Notes under the pieces: generated by a model | Told to the model about the DNA's origin: nothing | The model's input: the letters and a program-made list of their open reading frames with translations, nothing else | Database searches by the model: none | Assembly (NCBI GenBank): GCA_030710605.1 | Contig: CP092863.1 | Span: 117,349,072 to 117,413,071 of the forward strand | Reading direction: 5' to 3' | DNA from: Cordylochernes scorpioides | Taxonomy: Eukaryota > Arthropoda > Arachnida > Pseudoscorpiones > Chernetidae | DNA length: 64,000 nucleotides | Position numbers and translations under genes: made by a program | Shown here: in pieces, positions 1 to 11,413 of the stretch | Numbering within the stretch: the stretch's first letter is position 1 | Layout of the letters: every line of letters starts with the position of its first letter

Positions 1-146
1 AGAACGGCGGGATGGACAGACAGACAGGGCGGGGACTGGACCAGGGAAGGTTTCCCTTTCAGAGCTGGGGAGGTATCGGGGCCGGTCATGGCCGGGGGGT
101 TTGGGTCAGGCTGGTGTTGGCTGGCTGGATGGGGTTACTTACCTCT

Positions 147-1095
147 TTACATACTGGCTCATCTCTTCTTTACATTCTGACTTCTTCACATCTCTTCCCT
201 ACATACTGGCTCCCTCACATCTCTTCTTTACATACTGGCTCCCTCACATCTCTTCTTTACATACTGGCTCCCTCACATCTCTTCTTTACATACTGGCTCC
301 CTCACATCTCTTCCTTACATACTGGCTCCCTCACATCTCTTCCTTACATACTGGCTCCCTCACATCTCTTCTTTACATACTGGCTCCCTCACATCTCTTC
401 CTTACATACTGGCTCCCTCACATCTCTTCTTTACATACTGGCTCCCTCACATCTCTTCCTTACATACTGGCTCCCTCACATCTCTTCCTTACATACTGGC
501 TCCCTCACATCTCTTCTTTACATACTGGCTCCCTCACATCTCTTCCTTACATACTGGCTCCCTCACATCTCTTCCTTACATACTGGCTCCCTCACATCTC
601 TTCTTTACATACTGGCTCCCTCACATCTCTTCCTTACATACTGGCTCCCTCACATCTCTTCTTTACATACTGGCTCCCTCACATCTCTTCCTTACATACT
701 GGCTCCCTCACATCTCTTCTTTACATACTGGCTCCCTCACATCTCTTCTTTACATACTGGCTCCCTCACATCTCTTCTTTACATACTGGCTCCCTCACAT
801 CTCTTCCTTACATACTGGCTCCCTCACATCTCTTCCTTACATACTGGCTCCCTCACATCTCTTCTTTACATACTGGCTCCCTCACATCTCTTCCTTACAT
901 ACTGGCTCCCTCACATCTCTTCTTTACATACTGGCTCCCTCACATCTCTTCCTTACATACTGGCTCCCTCACATCTCTTCTTTACATACTGGCTCCCTCA
1001 CATCTCTTCTTTACATACTGGCTCCCTCACATCTCTTCCTTACATACTGGCTCCCTCACATCTCTTCTTTACATACTGGCTCCCTCACATCTCTA
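147..1095. repeat. 29-bp minisatellite, about 32 copies
   Basis: Head-to-tail 29-bp units with core CTCCCTCACATCTCTTC plus TTTACATACTGG. Units differ almost only at one C/T position (CTTTAC versus CCTTAC), so the array is a two-state string. The first two units (147-200) are degenerate. No unit frame contains a stop, so several frames stay open through it (one to 376 codons). These look like artefacts: the 'proteins' are the same 29-residue period in shifted frames. Confidence 0.97.
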
Positions 1096-1509
1096 GACAC
1101 ACGGACTCGATCTATGTATACACATGTTCTCTTCAAACATAGATTTTTTTTACCTCTCTCCACACCCGGCTCTCCTCACGCTCCCTGTTCTTGTACTCTC
1201 CATTACTCCACATTCTACGTATACAACATGTAGCTCGTGCAATGTGATATCGAGAATAGAGAAGACAACTAAAGGTAGCGAGGGCAAGAAATGCCGTAAG
1301 AAAGGTGAAAATTATTAAATGCGATAGTTTCCGATGTTCTATATCCTGAACCTTGTCTCCAAATCTTTAATGCCGAATCTTCTACTTTCTCAAGATGGAG
1401 TATCAGACTCCTAGCTCTCAACTGATGACTATATTAATGGCGTAGTATTATATAGCCACGCGCGCGCTGAAATATTTTCAACAAGCTTTGACTAAGTTAG
1501 AAACATTTT
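1096..1509. other. No gene recognised
   Basis: Follows the 29-bp array. The first ~220 bases are pyrimidine-rich; the rest is AT-rich with a short CG-alternating patch near 1,460. I see no conserved coding or RNA motif. Confidence 0.6.
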
Positions 1510-1745
1510 GTGTGACAATTGACAATTAAAAAAATATTTATTGTCATCTAGACAATATTACACATTTTCAAACAAAGAAGTAGAGAGAGAAAAATATATA
1601 ACATAAAGAAAGAGAGAAAGGAAATATATACATATATGAAAACATATATATTACAAGATGATGATGGGAGATGATGGAAGGAAACCTCGACGCTGGAGGG
1701 TCCTGGACCAGGTGATGAGCGGGTCCTCCACATTTTGTGTGTGTG
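1510..1745 (-). mobile_element. LINE family E, 5'-truncated 3' end (copy 1)
   Basis: On the minus strand the segment ends an ORF with the signature VEDPLITWSRTLQRRG and continues into an AT-rich 3' UTR. It terminates in the paired motifs GACAATAAAT and AATTGTCAATTGTC. The same coding end and tail recur at 20,580 (plus) and, more diverged, at 13.6, 16.6, 26.7, 52.0 and 59.6 kb. Shared C-terminus plus shared 3' tail with variable 5' ends is the pattern of 5'-truncated non-LTR retrotransposons. The clade is not determined. Confidence 0.7.
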
Positions 1746-1984
1746 TGGATGTTCTCTCTTCTATTATAATTCCGATTAAACGAAACTGTTTTCAAATCGA
1801 AACTAAAATTTTGCTCCCCCGTGGCCGATTTGGATAACTGAATATCTCTCAGTTATTTATATTGAAAGGTTCTATAAACTCCTCTAGTTTGACTACTAGT
1901 TTCCTCATTGCAACATTGTACAAGTGTTGTATTAATTAAGCAATGTCGTGATATTTTACGGGAATCAGGTGGATTAATTAAGAA

Positions 1985-2412
1985 AAAAGGCATCTCCTGA
2001 TCGTGAGACAAAAAGATCTGTCGGAATAAATATCGACTAATAGTTGATTTTTAATTATGGCCGTAAACACACACACACACAAACCTTTATTAAGACACAC
2101 AGGTCTTACAGAGGATTCTCCTTGGGGTTACAAGACGGAGAAACCCATGAAAGTGGGAAATATACAAAGGGGTAAAAATGGAGAAAGATTATATACACAT
2201 GGTAAATATATACAGATTATTTTTGAATAATCCTATGGAAAATAAGAATATGGATTTGGAAAAAAAAATTGGAAATATGGGTGGGTATGGCCTTAAATAG
2301 CCCGAAACGCCTACGGTGTTAGCTTGACTAATCAAGAAAGGGTATTTTTTGGCCAATTCTGGAATAATTAAAAATCAACGAATAGTTAATATTTATTCCG
2401 ACAGATGGCGCA
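1985..2412. mobile_element. MITE family M1 split by a LINE tail
   Basis: Inverted arms at about 2,027-2,058 and 2,366-2,406 share ATCTGTCGGAATAAATAT and GTTGATTTTTAATTA. The outer left end carries AAGGCATCTCCTGATCGTG. Other copies lie at 24,990, 32,455, 46,130 and 47,460, and the interior motif CCCGAAACGC is also present here. The space between the arms is filled by a LINE family F tail (next entry), so the MITE was the older insertion. Confidence 0.75.
2062..2285 (-). mobile_element. LINE family F 3' end (copy 1)
   Basis: Reading the minus strand, about 220 bases match 44,184-44,412 nearly base for base, including CCACTTTCATGGGTTTCTCC and GACCTGTGTGTCTTAATAAA, followed by a GT-rich tail. 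The AATAAA followed by a GT repeat looks like the 3' terminus of a non-LTR element with its own poly(A) signal. No coding sequence is preserved. Confidence 0.75.
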
Positions 2413-2418
2413 AGTCAG

Positions 2419-2547
2419 TGACCTTTATTTAAGACACACGATATAACCAAGTGTGAACAAAATTTCCTATATCTACTTAAAAAAAAAAAAAAGACGACCG
2501 GCTATATCAAAGACTTTCCACTTTTTAAAATATTGTCCATGAGTCTA
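2419..2547. mobile_element. Half of Tc1/mariner-like MITE family M3
   Basis: Contains CAGTGACCTTTATTTAAGAC, GACGACCGGC and a terminal TTGTCCATGAGT. These match the right half of the complete copies at 21,266-21,472 and 27,019-27,233. The left half is missing and abuts the M1 right arm. Confidence 0.7.
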
Positions 2548-3970
2548 TATTGAATCAATCCTGTTAATGAATTCCTTGGAATTACCAAGAACACCGGTAT
2601 AAACCCCATTTTTGTCCCATTGATGGTGTTTCTAATGAAAAATTTCAAGACAATCTTGGTGCAGTTAGTGATGAGCATGGTGAGAGGTTTCATCAAGCTA
2701 TAGCAAACATGAAGAAGCGGTACCAAGACAAATAGAGTCCCATTATACTTTCTTACCACTGCTAGATCCTCAAGAGGGATGTACCACAATCAAAATATAA
2801 GAGAAAATCAATTTTTACAACTTTTAAAGATTTTTTTTAATGTTCATATATAGGTCTATGTATTGAAATAAACATTTCCCTAAAATATCAAATAGGCGTC
2901 ACTCAGAAACCTTGCGTGATAGGAAAACTAATAGCATACTTGAAACCAGCACAAAAAAGTTACGGCAACATATTGCTTCGTTTATAGCAAAGAAATCTTA
3001 TTTTTATAGTGTAATTTTTACTTTTACAATAATAATTTTAAATGGTACTTTTGAAGACCTACCTCGAAAATTTTCAAGTAAACAGACAAAAAATCGTATA
3101 ACCCCCCGCAACTCTTTTTTTTATTATTATTCACCTGATCAAAGAAAGCTTTCGGGCAAACCCTTCTTCAGCCAACTAAAACGTATGAAGACAAAAAAAA
3201 ATGGTAGAAGGAAACACAGGTAGATGACCACAGTCTATTTTAGATGTTCTTTTTATTGTAAAAAGAAAGAAAGGTTGGTCAAGAACTTGTGTGTGGACAT
3301 CTAAAGTAATGGATTTATTTCCGTCAGTAAGCTGCACAGACATGTAAGAACACCAGGGATCCCATGTCGCAAACCCACAGACACGCTCCACTTCTAAAAA
3401 AGAAGCCACCCAGGTTCTGATTACTTGGCGGAGAGAATCGAGGCCAGACGATTGTAATCAGACGCCAATAATACACAGCAGACGACCAGTAAACCAAACC
3501 CATCGTCTGTGAACTTTCCCTTGTCCATCCATCAACTGACCGGACTCCACCCAAGTACCCCGATATAGCGCTGTTCTTTCATTGATGATACACCACAACC
3601 TCTCTTAATAGATTTCTTTTTGCCGATGTGAAGAATGAATAAAAACACACTCCCTCAGTTTGTTGTGCTATTTAGATTGATGAGGGCAAACTAAATGGAA
3701 TGTTGGGAATGCTATATTTGGTTCCCATTTTTGTTATTGTTGGTAGCTTTTTGGCACGTTTTCATCATGTTCTTTTTTTTTTTATTATTATTAGGTTCAC
3801 GTAATTCGGTAAGATTCTCTATCCTATAAATAGAGTTTGATGAATGGATGATGATGATAATAATATAGTATTCTTACTCAATGAACGTAAATATAAACTT
3901 AACAAGCCGAGTGACCCGGGCAACGCCTCCGGGTTTACCTGAAGGGCCCTGTGAAGAAACATTAAGAGTA
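2548..3970. other. No gene recognised
   Basis: AT-rich DNA with a moderately GC-richer stretch at 3,300-3,590. Short open frames on both strands (up to 103 codons) show no recognisable motif. A GC-rich patch at 3,905-3,955 (GTGACCCGGGCAACGCC) resembles the start of the GTGACCCGGG repeats at 19,731 and 34,041. Confidence 0.55.
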
Positions 3971-3973
3971 TAC

Positions 3974-4135
3974 GAGGTATGTTCAAAAAGTATCGCGACA
4001 TTTGAATTTTCGCGGGTTACGTATATTCGAATTTCGATCTTTTTGTGGCTTTATGTTGGTACTCATGTCTTTCACTTATGCCGACAAGCTCGGTCATTTT
4101 GAATGTTCACTTAATAGTAGATAGTGGCTTGAAAA
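3974..4135 (+). mobile_element. Mariner terminal inverted repeat and 5' fragment
   Basis: After TA, the sequence CGAGGTATGTTCAAAAAGTA is a typical mariner-type terminal repeat (family knowledge). It continues for ~130 bases with no transposase frame, and no matching inverted end is visible nearby, so I read this as a truncated element. Its internal boundary is uncertain. Confidence 0.55.
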
Positions 4136-5237
4136 TTGCAATGTGTATATTCTGATTTCGTATAAGTAGCATTTTAAGTAAAGTTAAATGACAATACTTT
4201 CTAAACACAGTAAATACATTCGGGCAGGTACGGACACACATCTATCCTGTGCATCCAGAGTAGATCCCTAAGGAAAATTCCAACAGAGAAGTGATTATTC
4301 TAATAATATAAGCAGAGAAAGGTAATTAACAATTGAATTAGAAACACGAAATATATATTGTAGCATCACCCTAGGAAACAATTGAAAAAATCTCATTTAT
4401 TGCATGACTCTCTTGGCCAAAAAAAAACTTCCTTTTATATATTTTCTACCATATTTACATAATCTCCCAAAACTTTAAACAAATATGTGACATCTATCAT
4501 TAGAAATTAGTAAAAAATTCAATAATACAAACGCACTTATTTAAAAAAACAAAGCAAATTGGTGATGATAAATATATTGAGCAAAATTTGAGGCAAAAAA
4601 TCTACGGTAGGAAAATTGAATAAATTAAAATAATAAACATAGCTACTAATATATATATATTTGGAGGATAAGTGTGACATGTGAAGTGAAAAATAAAGAA
4701 AATTTTGGTATATAGAACGCTATATATAATTCAGTATTGAAAATAGAGCAATCCATAAATAAATCTTTAATTAAAATGGTAAAACACCTTGCTAAAGGTT
4801 GGCGTTCAGCAAACAGAAATATTGGTAAAATAAATGATATTTTGATCCAATATATGCCTTTTTAATTAAAAATATATATATATTCAGTATCTTTGGAGGA
4901 GATTGCCTGAAACATTACAACTGAAAATTCTGTTAGTGTATTATCTATACAGATGATAGATTGATATTTTACAACAAGGAAGCGGTTTTTTTTTCAATGA
5001 TATCTCACGTTGACTCAGAAGAAATTTGTAAGGGAATTCTTGTATTTTATATACGCGGCTTGAGCACTCGCTCTTCTTCACGACTGAAATCGTAACTGTA
5101 ATTGGCTTGTTGAAGAGAGATTAATCGAAAGTTTTCAATACATAAAAATGAAGAAATTTGTGTTACAAGTGACTTTTTAAGTTATATATTATAATAATAA
5201 GCATATCTCTCTCATATCAAACATAATATTTTTAATA
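4136..5237. other. AT-rich spacer with a small dispersed repeat
   Basis: No gene seen. At about 4,780-4,865 the motifs TAAAGGTTGGCGTTCAGC, AATATTGG and CCAATATATGCCTTTT recur, reverse-complemented, at 14,530-14,625. The rest is homopolymer-rich AT sequence. Confidence 0.6.
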
Positions 5238-5335
5238 TATGCTTGTGGACAAAACTTAAGAAAGTTGTACCTTTCAGCAGGTTTATAGGGATTGAGACAA
5301 TAACTCTGAAAGATATTACAGTGACCTTTATTGGC
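5238..5335. mobile_element. Half of MITE family M3
   Basis: Shows the left half of the M3 element: GTGGACAAAACTTAAG, AGTTGTACCTTTCAGCA, GGGATTGAGACAATAACTC and ATTACAGTGACCTTTATT. The right half is absent. This half-length form is the unit that is tandemly amplified at 25.3-26.65 kb. Confidence 0.75.
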
Positions 5336-5794
5336 CAGTTATATGAACATTTTTCATACCAACCTGGCCTCCAGTGATGTGTAGAACTGTATATAGCTTC
5401 CCTATTTAACCTGTAGATATGTAAAATAGGGTTTTATATAAACATATATAGCCTAGAGGGGAAACCGAGATATCGTCTACATATGACTCCGCCCAGAAGC
5501 GGCCTACAAATTAGCGAGGGAAATTAAAATTGATTATGTGATTGGGGCCGCATACATAACAGCGTCGTTCCAATTAGGTGGTTTAGTGAGGTGAAGTGGC
5601 GTAAAAAGTTGGCGTCTGGGAGACACCAATATATATATTTCTCCGGTTTCTCCCCAGTGCTGTGTATACATATGTCCCTTGTATCACATTGTCAGGTATG
5701 GCACGTTGGGTGGTGGTTCCATGCAGTGCCTGGAAAACACAATTTTTTGACAATTAATATAATTTTATTGACATCTTGTCTGGTTCAAATCACA

Positions 5795-5955
5795 TTAATA
5801 GGTACCGCTCAGCAAGAGCAACCTAGTTCATGATAATTGAAACAATGAATAATACGTGAAGGTTATTCACATATTAAACAATTTTTAACGCGGGATTCAA
5901 TCCTGGTTCATGACTGTCGGGAATCGAGCGTGTTGCCCTCTTATCAACCGACTTA
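5795..5955. mobile_element. tRNA-like dispersed repeat, SINE candidate (copy 1)
   Basis: Shares with 48,812-48,955 the motifs TAGGTACCGCTCA, CAACCTAGTT, GAAGGTTATTCACATATT and GGGATTCAATCC. GGGATTCAATCC read in reverse resembles a tRNA B box, so a tRNA-derived SINE is possible. A second partial copy of the GGGAATCGAGCGTGTT segment follows at 5,958-6,000. Confidence 0.45.
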
Positions 5956-6002
5956 TATCGGGAATCGAGCGTGTTACCCTCTCATCCACCGATGTTAAAT
6001 CG

Positions 6003-6060
6003 ATTGACATCTTGTCAATACATGCACAATCTGCACTATGGTTTTAAAATGATAATTATA
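6003..6060 (-). mobile_element. LINE family E 3' tail remnant
   Basis: TTGACATCTTGTCAATACAT and ACAATCTGCACTAT match the terminal bases of the family E insertion at 59,640-59,695. Only the tail is recognisable. Confidence 0.5.
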
Positions 6061-6189
6061 TATTCTGGAATAGAAAAGACTCACTCTCCGCATGCCTGGT
6101 GGACATGCAGAACCTGTTCCAAACACCGCAGGATATCTTCCTAGTTGAATAAAACTGATTTACCGAAGAGCATGTACGTTATTTCGACA

Positions 6190-6479
6190 TGGCGAGCATG
6201 GTCCAGACACGATGCCCTCCAGGATCCGTGCAGTATACGAATATAAGAACTTACATTGAACGGTCGTATGTCTGCACGTTTGTTGGACACACGGAGCGTG
6301 TTCCATGCACAATATGTCTTCCACGATGTCATAGAATAGAGGACACTGTAGATATACCGCTCAGGATCCGTGTAGTTCCAAAGTGTAGAGGAACTTAATC
6401 CTAAACGATGATAAATTCGCACGGTTTTTGTGAACACAGAGCCAATACAATGAGGCTCAGTGTCCTTGTATTTCCAGAA
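6190..6479. repeat. Degenerate edge of the 87/116-bp satellite
   Basis: Contains diverged versions of the array motifs (GGATCCGTGTAGTTCC, AGAATAGAGGA, CACGGAGC) with irregular spacing. This looks like the older, unhomogenised flank of the array that follows. Confidence 0.65.
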
Positions 6480-7262
6480 TAGAGGAACTTACACTTGGAA
6501 ACTGTAAAGTCCGCACATTTTCTGGACCCACGGAGCAGACACAGTAAGGTCCAGGGTCCGTATATTTCCAGAATAGAGGAACTTACACTTGGAAACTGTA
6601 AAGTCCGCACATTTTCTGGACCCATGGAGCAGACACAGTAAGGTCCAGGGTCCGTATATTTCCAGAATAGAGGAACTGACACTTGAAAACTGTAAAGTCC
6701 GCACATTTGCTGGACCCACGGAGCAGACACAGTAAGGTCCGTGTATTTCCAGAATAGAGGAAGTGACACTTGAAAACTGTCAAGTCCGCACATTTGCTGG
6801 ACCCACGGAGCAGACACAGTAAGGTCCGTGTATTTCCAGAATAGAGGAACTGACACTTGAAAACTGTAAAGTCCGCACATTTGCTGGACCCACGGAGCAG
6901 ACACAGTAAGGTCCGTGTATTTCCAGAATAGAGGAACTTACACTTGAAAACTGTAAAGTCCGCACATTTGCTGGACCCACGGAGCAGACACAGTAAGGTC
7001 CGTGTATTTCCAGAATAGAGGAACTGACACTTGAAAACTGTAAAGTCCGCACATTTGCTGGACCCACGGAGCAGACACAGTAAGGTCCGTGTATTTCCAG
7101 AATAGAGGAACTGACACTTGAAAACTGTAAAGTCCGCACATTTGCTGGACCCACGGAGCAGACACAGTAAGGTCCGTGTATTTCCAGAATAGAGGAACTT
7201 ACACTTGAAAACTGTAAAGTCCGCACATTTGCTGGACCCACGGAGCAGACACAGTAAGGTCC
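6480..7262. repeat. 87/93-bp satellite domain, about 9 copies
   Basis: The landmark GTAAAGTCCGCAC recurs about every 87 bases, or every 93 where a CCAGGG insertion is present. Each unit also contains CACGGAGCAGACACAGTAAG and GTATTTCCAGAATAGAGG. Because 87 and 93 are multiples of three, long minus-strand frames pass through, but their translation is only the repeat period and I do not call a gene. Confidence 0.95.
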
Positions 7263-9447
7263 AGGGTCCGTGTATTTCCAGAATAGAGGAACTGACACAG
7301 TGAACATAAAGTTTAGTGTAGTTCCAGCAGAATATAGGGAGGGAGCTACAGTTTGCTGGACCCACGGAGCAGACACAGTAAGGTCCGTGTATTTCCAGAA
7401 TAGAGGACAGACACAGTGAACATAAAGTTTAGTATAGTTCCAGCAGAATATAGGGAGGGAGCTACAGTTTGCTGGACCCACGGAGCAGACACAGTAAGGT
7501 CCGTGTATTTCCAGAATAGAGGACAGACACAGTGAACATAAAGTTTAGTATAGTTCCAGCAGAATATAGGGAGGGAGCTACAGTTTGCTGGACCCACGGA
7601 GCAGACACAGTAAGGTCCGTGTATTTCCAGAATAGAGGACAGACACAGTGAACATAAAGTTTAGTATAGTTCCAGCAGAATATAGGGAGGGAGCTACAGT
7701 TTGCTGGACCCACGGAGCAGACACAGTAAGGTCCGTGTATTTCCAGAATAGAGGACAGACACAATGAACATAAAGTTTGATGTAGTTCCAGCAGAATATA
7801 GGGAGGGACCTACAGTTTGCTGGACCCACGGAGCAGACACAGTAAGGTCCGTGTATTTCCAGAATAGAGGACAGACACAGTGAACATAAAGTTTAGTATA
7901 GTTCCAGCAGAATATAGGGAGGGAGCTACAGTTTGCTGGACCCACGGAGCAGACACAGTAAGGTCCGTGTATTTCCAGAATAGAGGACAGTCACAGTGAA
8001 CATAAAGTTTGATGTAGTTCCAGCAGAATATAGGGAGGGACCTACAGTTTGCTGGACCCACGGAGCAGACACAGTAAGGTCCGTGTATTTCCAGAATAGA
8101 GGACAGACACAGTGAACATAAAGTTTAGTATAGTTCCAGCAGAATATAGGGAGGGAGCTACAGTTTGCTGAACCCACGGAGCAGACACAGTAAGGTCCGT
8201 GTATTTCCAGAATAGAGGACAGTCACAGTGAACATAAAGTTTGATGTAGTTCCAGCAGAATATAGGGAGGGAGCTACAGTTTGCTGGACCCACGGAGCAG
8301 ACACAGTAAGGTCCTTGTATTTCCAGAATAGAGGACAGACACAGTGAACATAAAGTTTGATGTAGTTCCAGCAGAATATAGGGAGGGAGCTACAGTTTGC
8401 TGGACCCACGGAGCAGACACAGTAAGGTCCGTGTATTTCCAGAATAGAGGACAGACACAGTGAACATAAAGTTTGATGTAGTTCCAGCAGAATATAGGGA
8501 GGGACCTACAGTTTGCTGGACCCACGGAGCAGACACAGTAAGGTCCGTGTATTTCCAGAATAGAGGACAGACACAGTGAACATATACCGTCCGTGTAGTT
8601 CCAGCAGAATATAGGGAGGGAGCTACAGTTTGCTGGACCCACGGAGCAGACACAGTAAGGTCCGTGTATTTCCAGAATAGAGGACAGACACAGTGAACAT
8701 ATACCGTCCGTGTAGTTCCAGCAGAATATAGGGAGGGACCTACAGTTTGCTGGACCCACGGAGCAGACACAGTAAGGTCCGTGTATTTCCAGAATAGAGG
8801 ACAGACACAGTGAACATATACCGTCCGTGTAGTTCCAGCAGAATATAGGGAGGGAGCTACAGTTTGCTGGACCCACGGAGCAGACACAGTAAGGTCCGTG
8901 TATTTCCAGAATAGAGGACAGACACAGTGAACATATACCGTCCGTGTAGTTCCAGCAGAATATAGGGAGGGACCTACAGTTTGCTGGACCCACGGAGCAG
9001 ACACAGTAAGGTCCGTGTATTTCCAGAATAGAGGACAGACACAGTGAACATATACCGTCCGTGTAGTTCCAGCAGAATATAGGGAGGGACCTACAGTTTG
9101 CTGGACCCACGGAGCAGACACAGTAAGGTCCGTGTATTTCCAGAATAGAGGACAGACACAGTGAACATATACCGTCCGTGTAGTTCCAGCAGAATATAGG
9201 GAGGGAGCTACAGTTTGCTGGACCCACGGAGCAGACACAGTAAGGTCCGTGTATTTCCAGAATAGAGGACAGACACAGTGAACATATACCGTCCGTGTAG
9301 TTCCAGCAGAATATAGGGAGGGAGCTACAGTTTGCTGGACCCACGGAGCAGACACAGTAAGGTCCGTGTATTTCCAGAATAGAGGACAGACACAGTGAAC
9401 ATATACCGTCCGTGTAGTTCCAGCAGAATATAGGGAGGGAGCTACAG
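7263..9447. repeat. 116-bp satellite domain, about 19 copies in two subtypes
   Basis: Exact 116-bp periodicity. About 11 copies (7,263-8,520) carry AACATAAAGTTT; about 8 (8,521-9,447) carry AACATATACCGTCCGTGTAG instead. All share TTCCAGCAGAATATAGGG and CACGGAGCAGACACAGTAAG. Within a unit, the CAGACACAGT...GTCCGTGTA-TTCCAG segment occurs twice in diverged form, so the unit probably arose by duplicating a subunit and replaced the 87-bp form. Minus-strand open frames (to 395 codons) are repeat artefacts. Confidence 0.96.
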
Positions 9448-9459
9448 TCTGCTGGAGTC

Positions 9460-11079
9460 ACTCAGTACTGAGTCAGTCAGGTCATCACCCGGGTGACTTC
9501 AGCCTGTTAACTTGAGCTGTTCTGGGAGGGTCTCATTACCATGGTTGCACAAGATGAGACATCGTTATGTGACTGTCTGTTTTTTACATGGCGATGTCGT
9601 CATCTCATAGGCGTGTCTAAGACGGCGATGACATAACCACAGACTCTCCATGCTCCAACGTCAAACCTGCAAAAATTGAATAAATAAATCCATAAATGAC
9701 TCTTTCAGGAATGGCAGTTAAACTTCAAATTTCAACGAATTGTTGATCATTTTTTAAAACAATCATAACCTAAAGAAGCCAAGTTGGAAATAATGTATAT
9801 ATATTAAAAAAGAAGAAGAAGAAGGGGCTCCCTCATCCGTCAATGAATTGACGCAAAATAATGAGCAAGCTATTAACCGCCTTTGCAATTTGTCGAACTC
9901 GGGTCAGTGCAACAACACTCACCACGTCCTGATATCTTTTTCTTTCTTTCTTTCTTTCTTTCTTTTTCCAGCGGGTCTCGCCCTATGATCTCAATAAAAT
10001 GTACATAGGAAATGAATACTTCCAAGGTAATTTGTATAATCTCTGGTGGAAGTTATGGAAGGAACTCCATCCAGACTTATCTATCTCTATAGTGTATCAA
10101 CATTTCATCCGGTCAAATAATGTGAAACCCTAGGCGGTAAAACAAACAGAATTTATAGGTTTTACTCTGTTGTCGGAGTAATTTTCTTTTTATGGCGTCG
10201 AAGAAATCTCTCTGGAACTCTGGATTGAATACTAAGGCGTATTATGCAAATATGTGAAATAAACGTATCAAGCACGAAAGTTTCTTTTTCATATAAAACA
10301 AACTTTCTACTGTCCTTACTGCGATGAAAATACACGTCTCGTGTGTCTTCAATAAAGGTCACTGTAATATCTTTCAGAGTTATAATCCCGATATATATGT
10401 TAAAAGGTACAACTTCCTTAAGTTTTGTCTTCATGAATGTTTGCACCACACACAAATCATCATCCTATTATTTTCCTATTCCAAAATATAAAACTTATTT
10501 CGTTTTTCGCGAGCTATGATGTTAATTGTTAGACATTATAAAACGTTAAACGTAGATATAAACCCCTGCTGCAACAGGGCACCAATGTTCTAGCGAGATC
10601 TGCCCTACATGAATAGAAGTGTATTGTAACTCCATCTATCGGCGAAATATTGAACTATTTATAAAAATCAACCGTTTCTCCCCCCACCCACAGTTAGCAA
10701 TGTTTTTTTTTTTTTCCGAAGACGATTTTTAATATTCTCCACCATTATAAATTAACATTTGAATTCTAGACATTGGTAGAATCATATAGAGTTATAGACA
10801 TTGGAAAAATCATAAAAAGATGAATAAAACCTTTTTTTTTTTTGTGTGTGGATTATATGGAAACCAACAAATTTGTATAAATAATTAAGAAGAAAACAAA
10901 ATTATTTTAAATCACGTGCACATTGTTTGTAATTTTAAGATTTAATTATTTTAAAAAATGTTTTTTTCTCTCTCAAAATAGTCAAGACACACAACTGCAT
11001 CGTTTAAATCTCATCTGGGCATTCATAATTTATTGTAATTCACGAGATTTTCTTACGATGTATATTTAAAAAAAGGAAA
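9460..11079. other. Unique AT-rich spacer with microsatellite
   Basis: No gene recognised. Holds a TTTC microsatellite at about 9,950-9,965. The TTTCTACTGTCCTTACTGCG motif of MITE family M4 occurs at 10,305-10,324, next to the M3 half at 10,335. A minus-strand 97-codon frame over 10,162-10,455 is made of those repeats. Confidence 0.6.
10335..10441. mobile_element. Half of MITE family M3
   Basis: Same half-element as at 5,238, in the opposite orientation: CAATAAAGGTCACTGTAAT, CTTTCAGAGTTA, ATCCCGATATA and TTCCTTAAGTTTTGTC. Its right edge ends without the second half. Confidence 0.75.
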
Positions 11080-11413
11080 GGTCATATCCTGACCGATCAA
11101 ATGAACATTTTTAGATGGCAGAGCGTCATATAGTAGAACAAAAGTCAACTAAACTTTTATTTAACTTGTTCCGTGATATTTGGCCAACCCAATTTCATGA
11201 TTAATCAAGAAAAGCCAACCACGTACGCGTTTCGGGCTGTTGGCCCTCGTCATCGAGGTGCAGGCTGTACCTCAACGACCAAAATTTTAATCCAATATGC
11301 CACCTTTGCAAAGAAAAAAATAGAAATTGAAATATATCATTACATCTTTGAGTGTCAGTATATTAGCGAAGAGAGGACAAAAGACAGCCAACTTACCTCA
11401 GTAACCAGCGTTG
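11080..11413. mobile_element. MITE family M2, left part
   Basis: Left end GGTCATATCCTGACCG with TTTTTAGATGGCAGAGCG, then the family interior AAGCCAACCACGTACGCGTT and GGGCTGTTGGCCCTCGTCAT. A complete copy is at 49,070-49,428 and a right half at 19,470-19,730. Here the right end is missing and the 141-bp array starts at 11,414. Confidence 0.75.

Noticed and set aside
12-1142. 376-codon and 331-codon open frames
   Set aside because: They run through a 29-bp repeat and translate to the same 29-residue period in shifted frames; no start context or non-repeat domain.
6583-9461. Minus-strand frames of 167 to 395 codons
   Set aside because: They arise from repeat units of 87, 93 and 116 bp in the satellite; overlapping frames are equally open and lack any domain.
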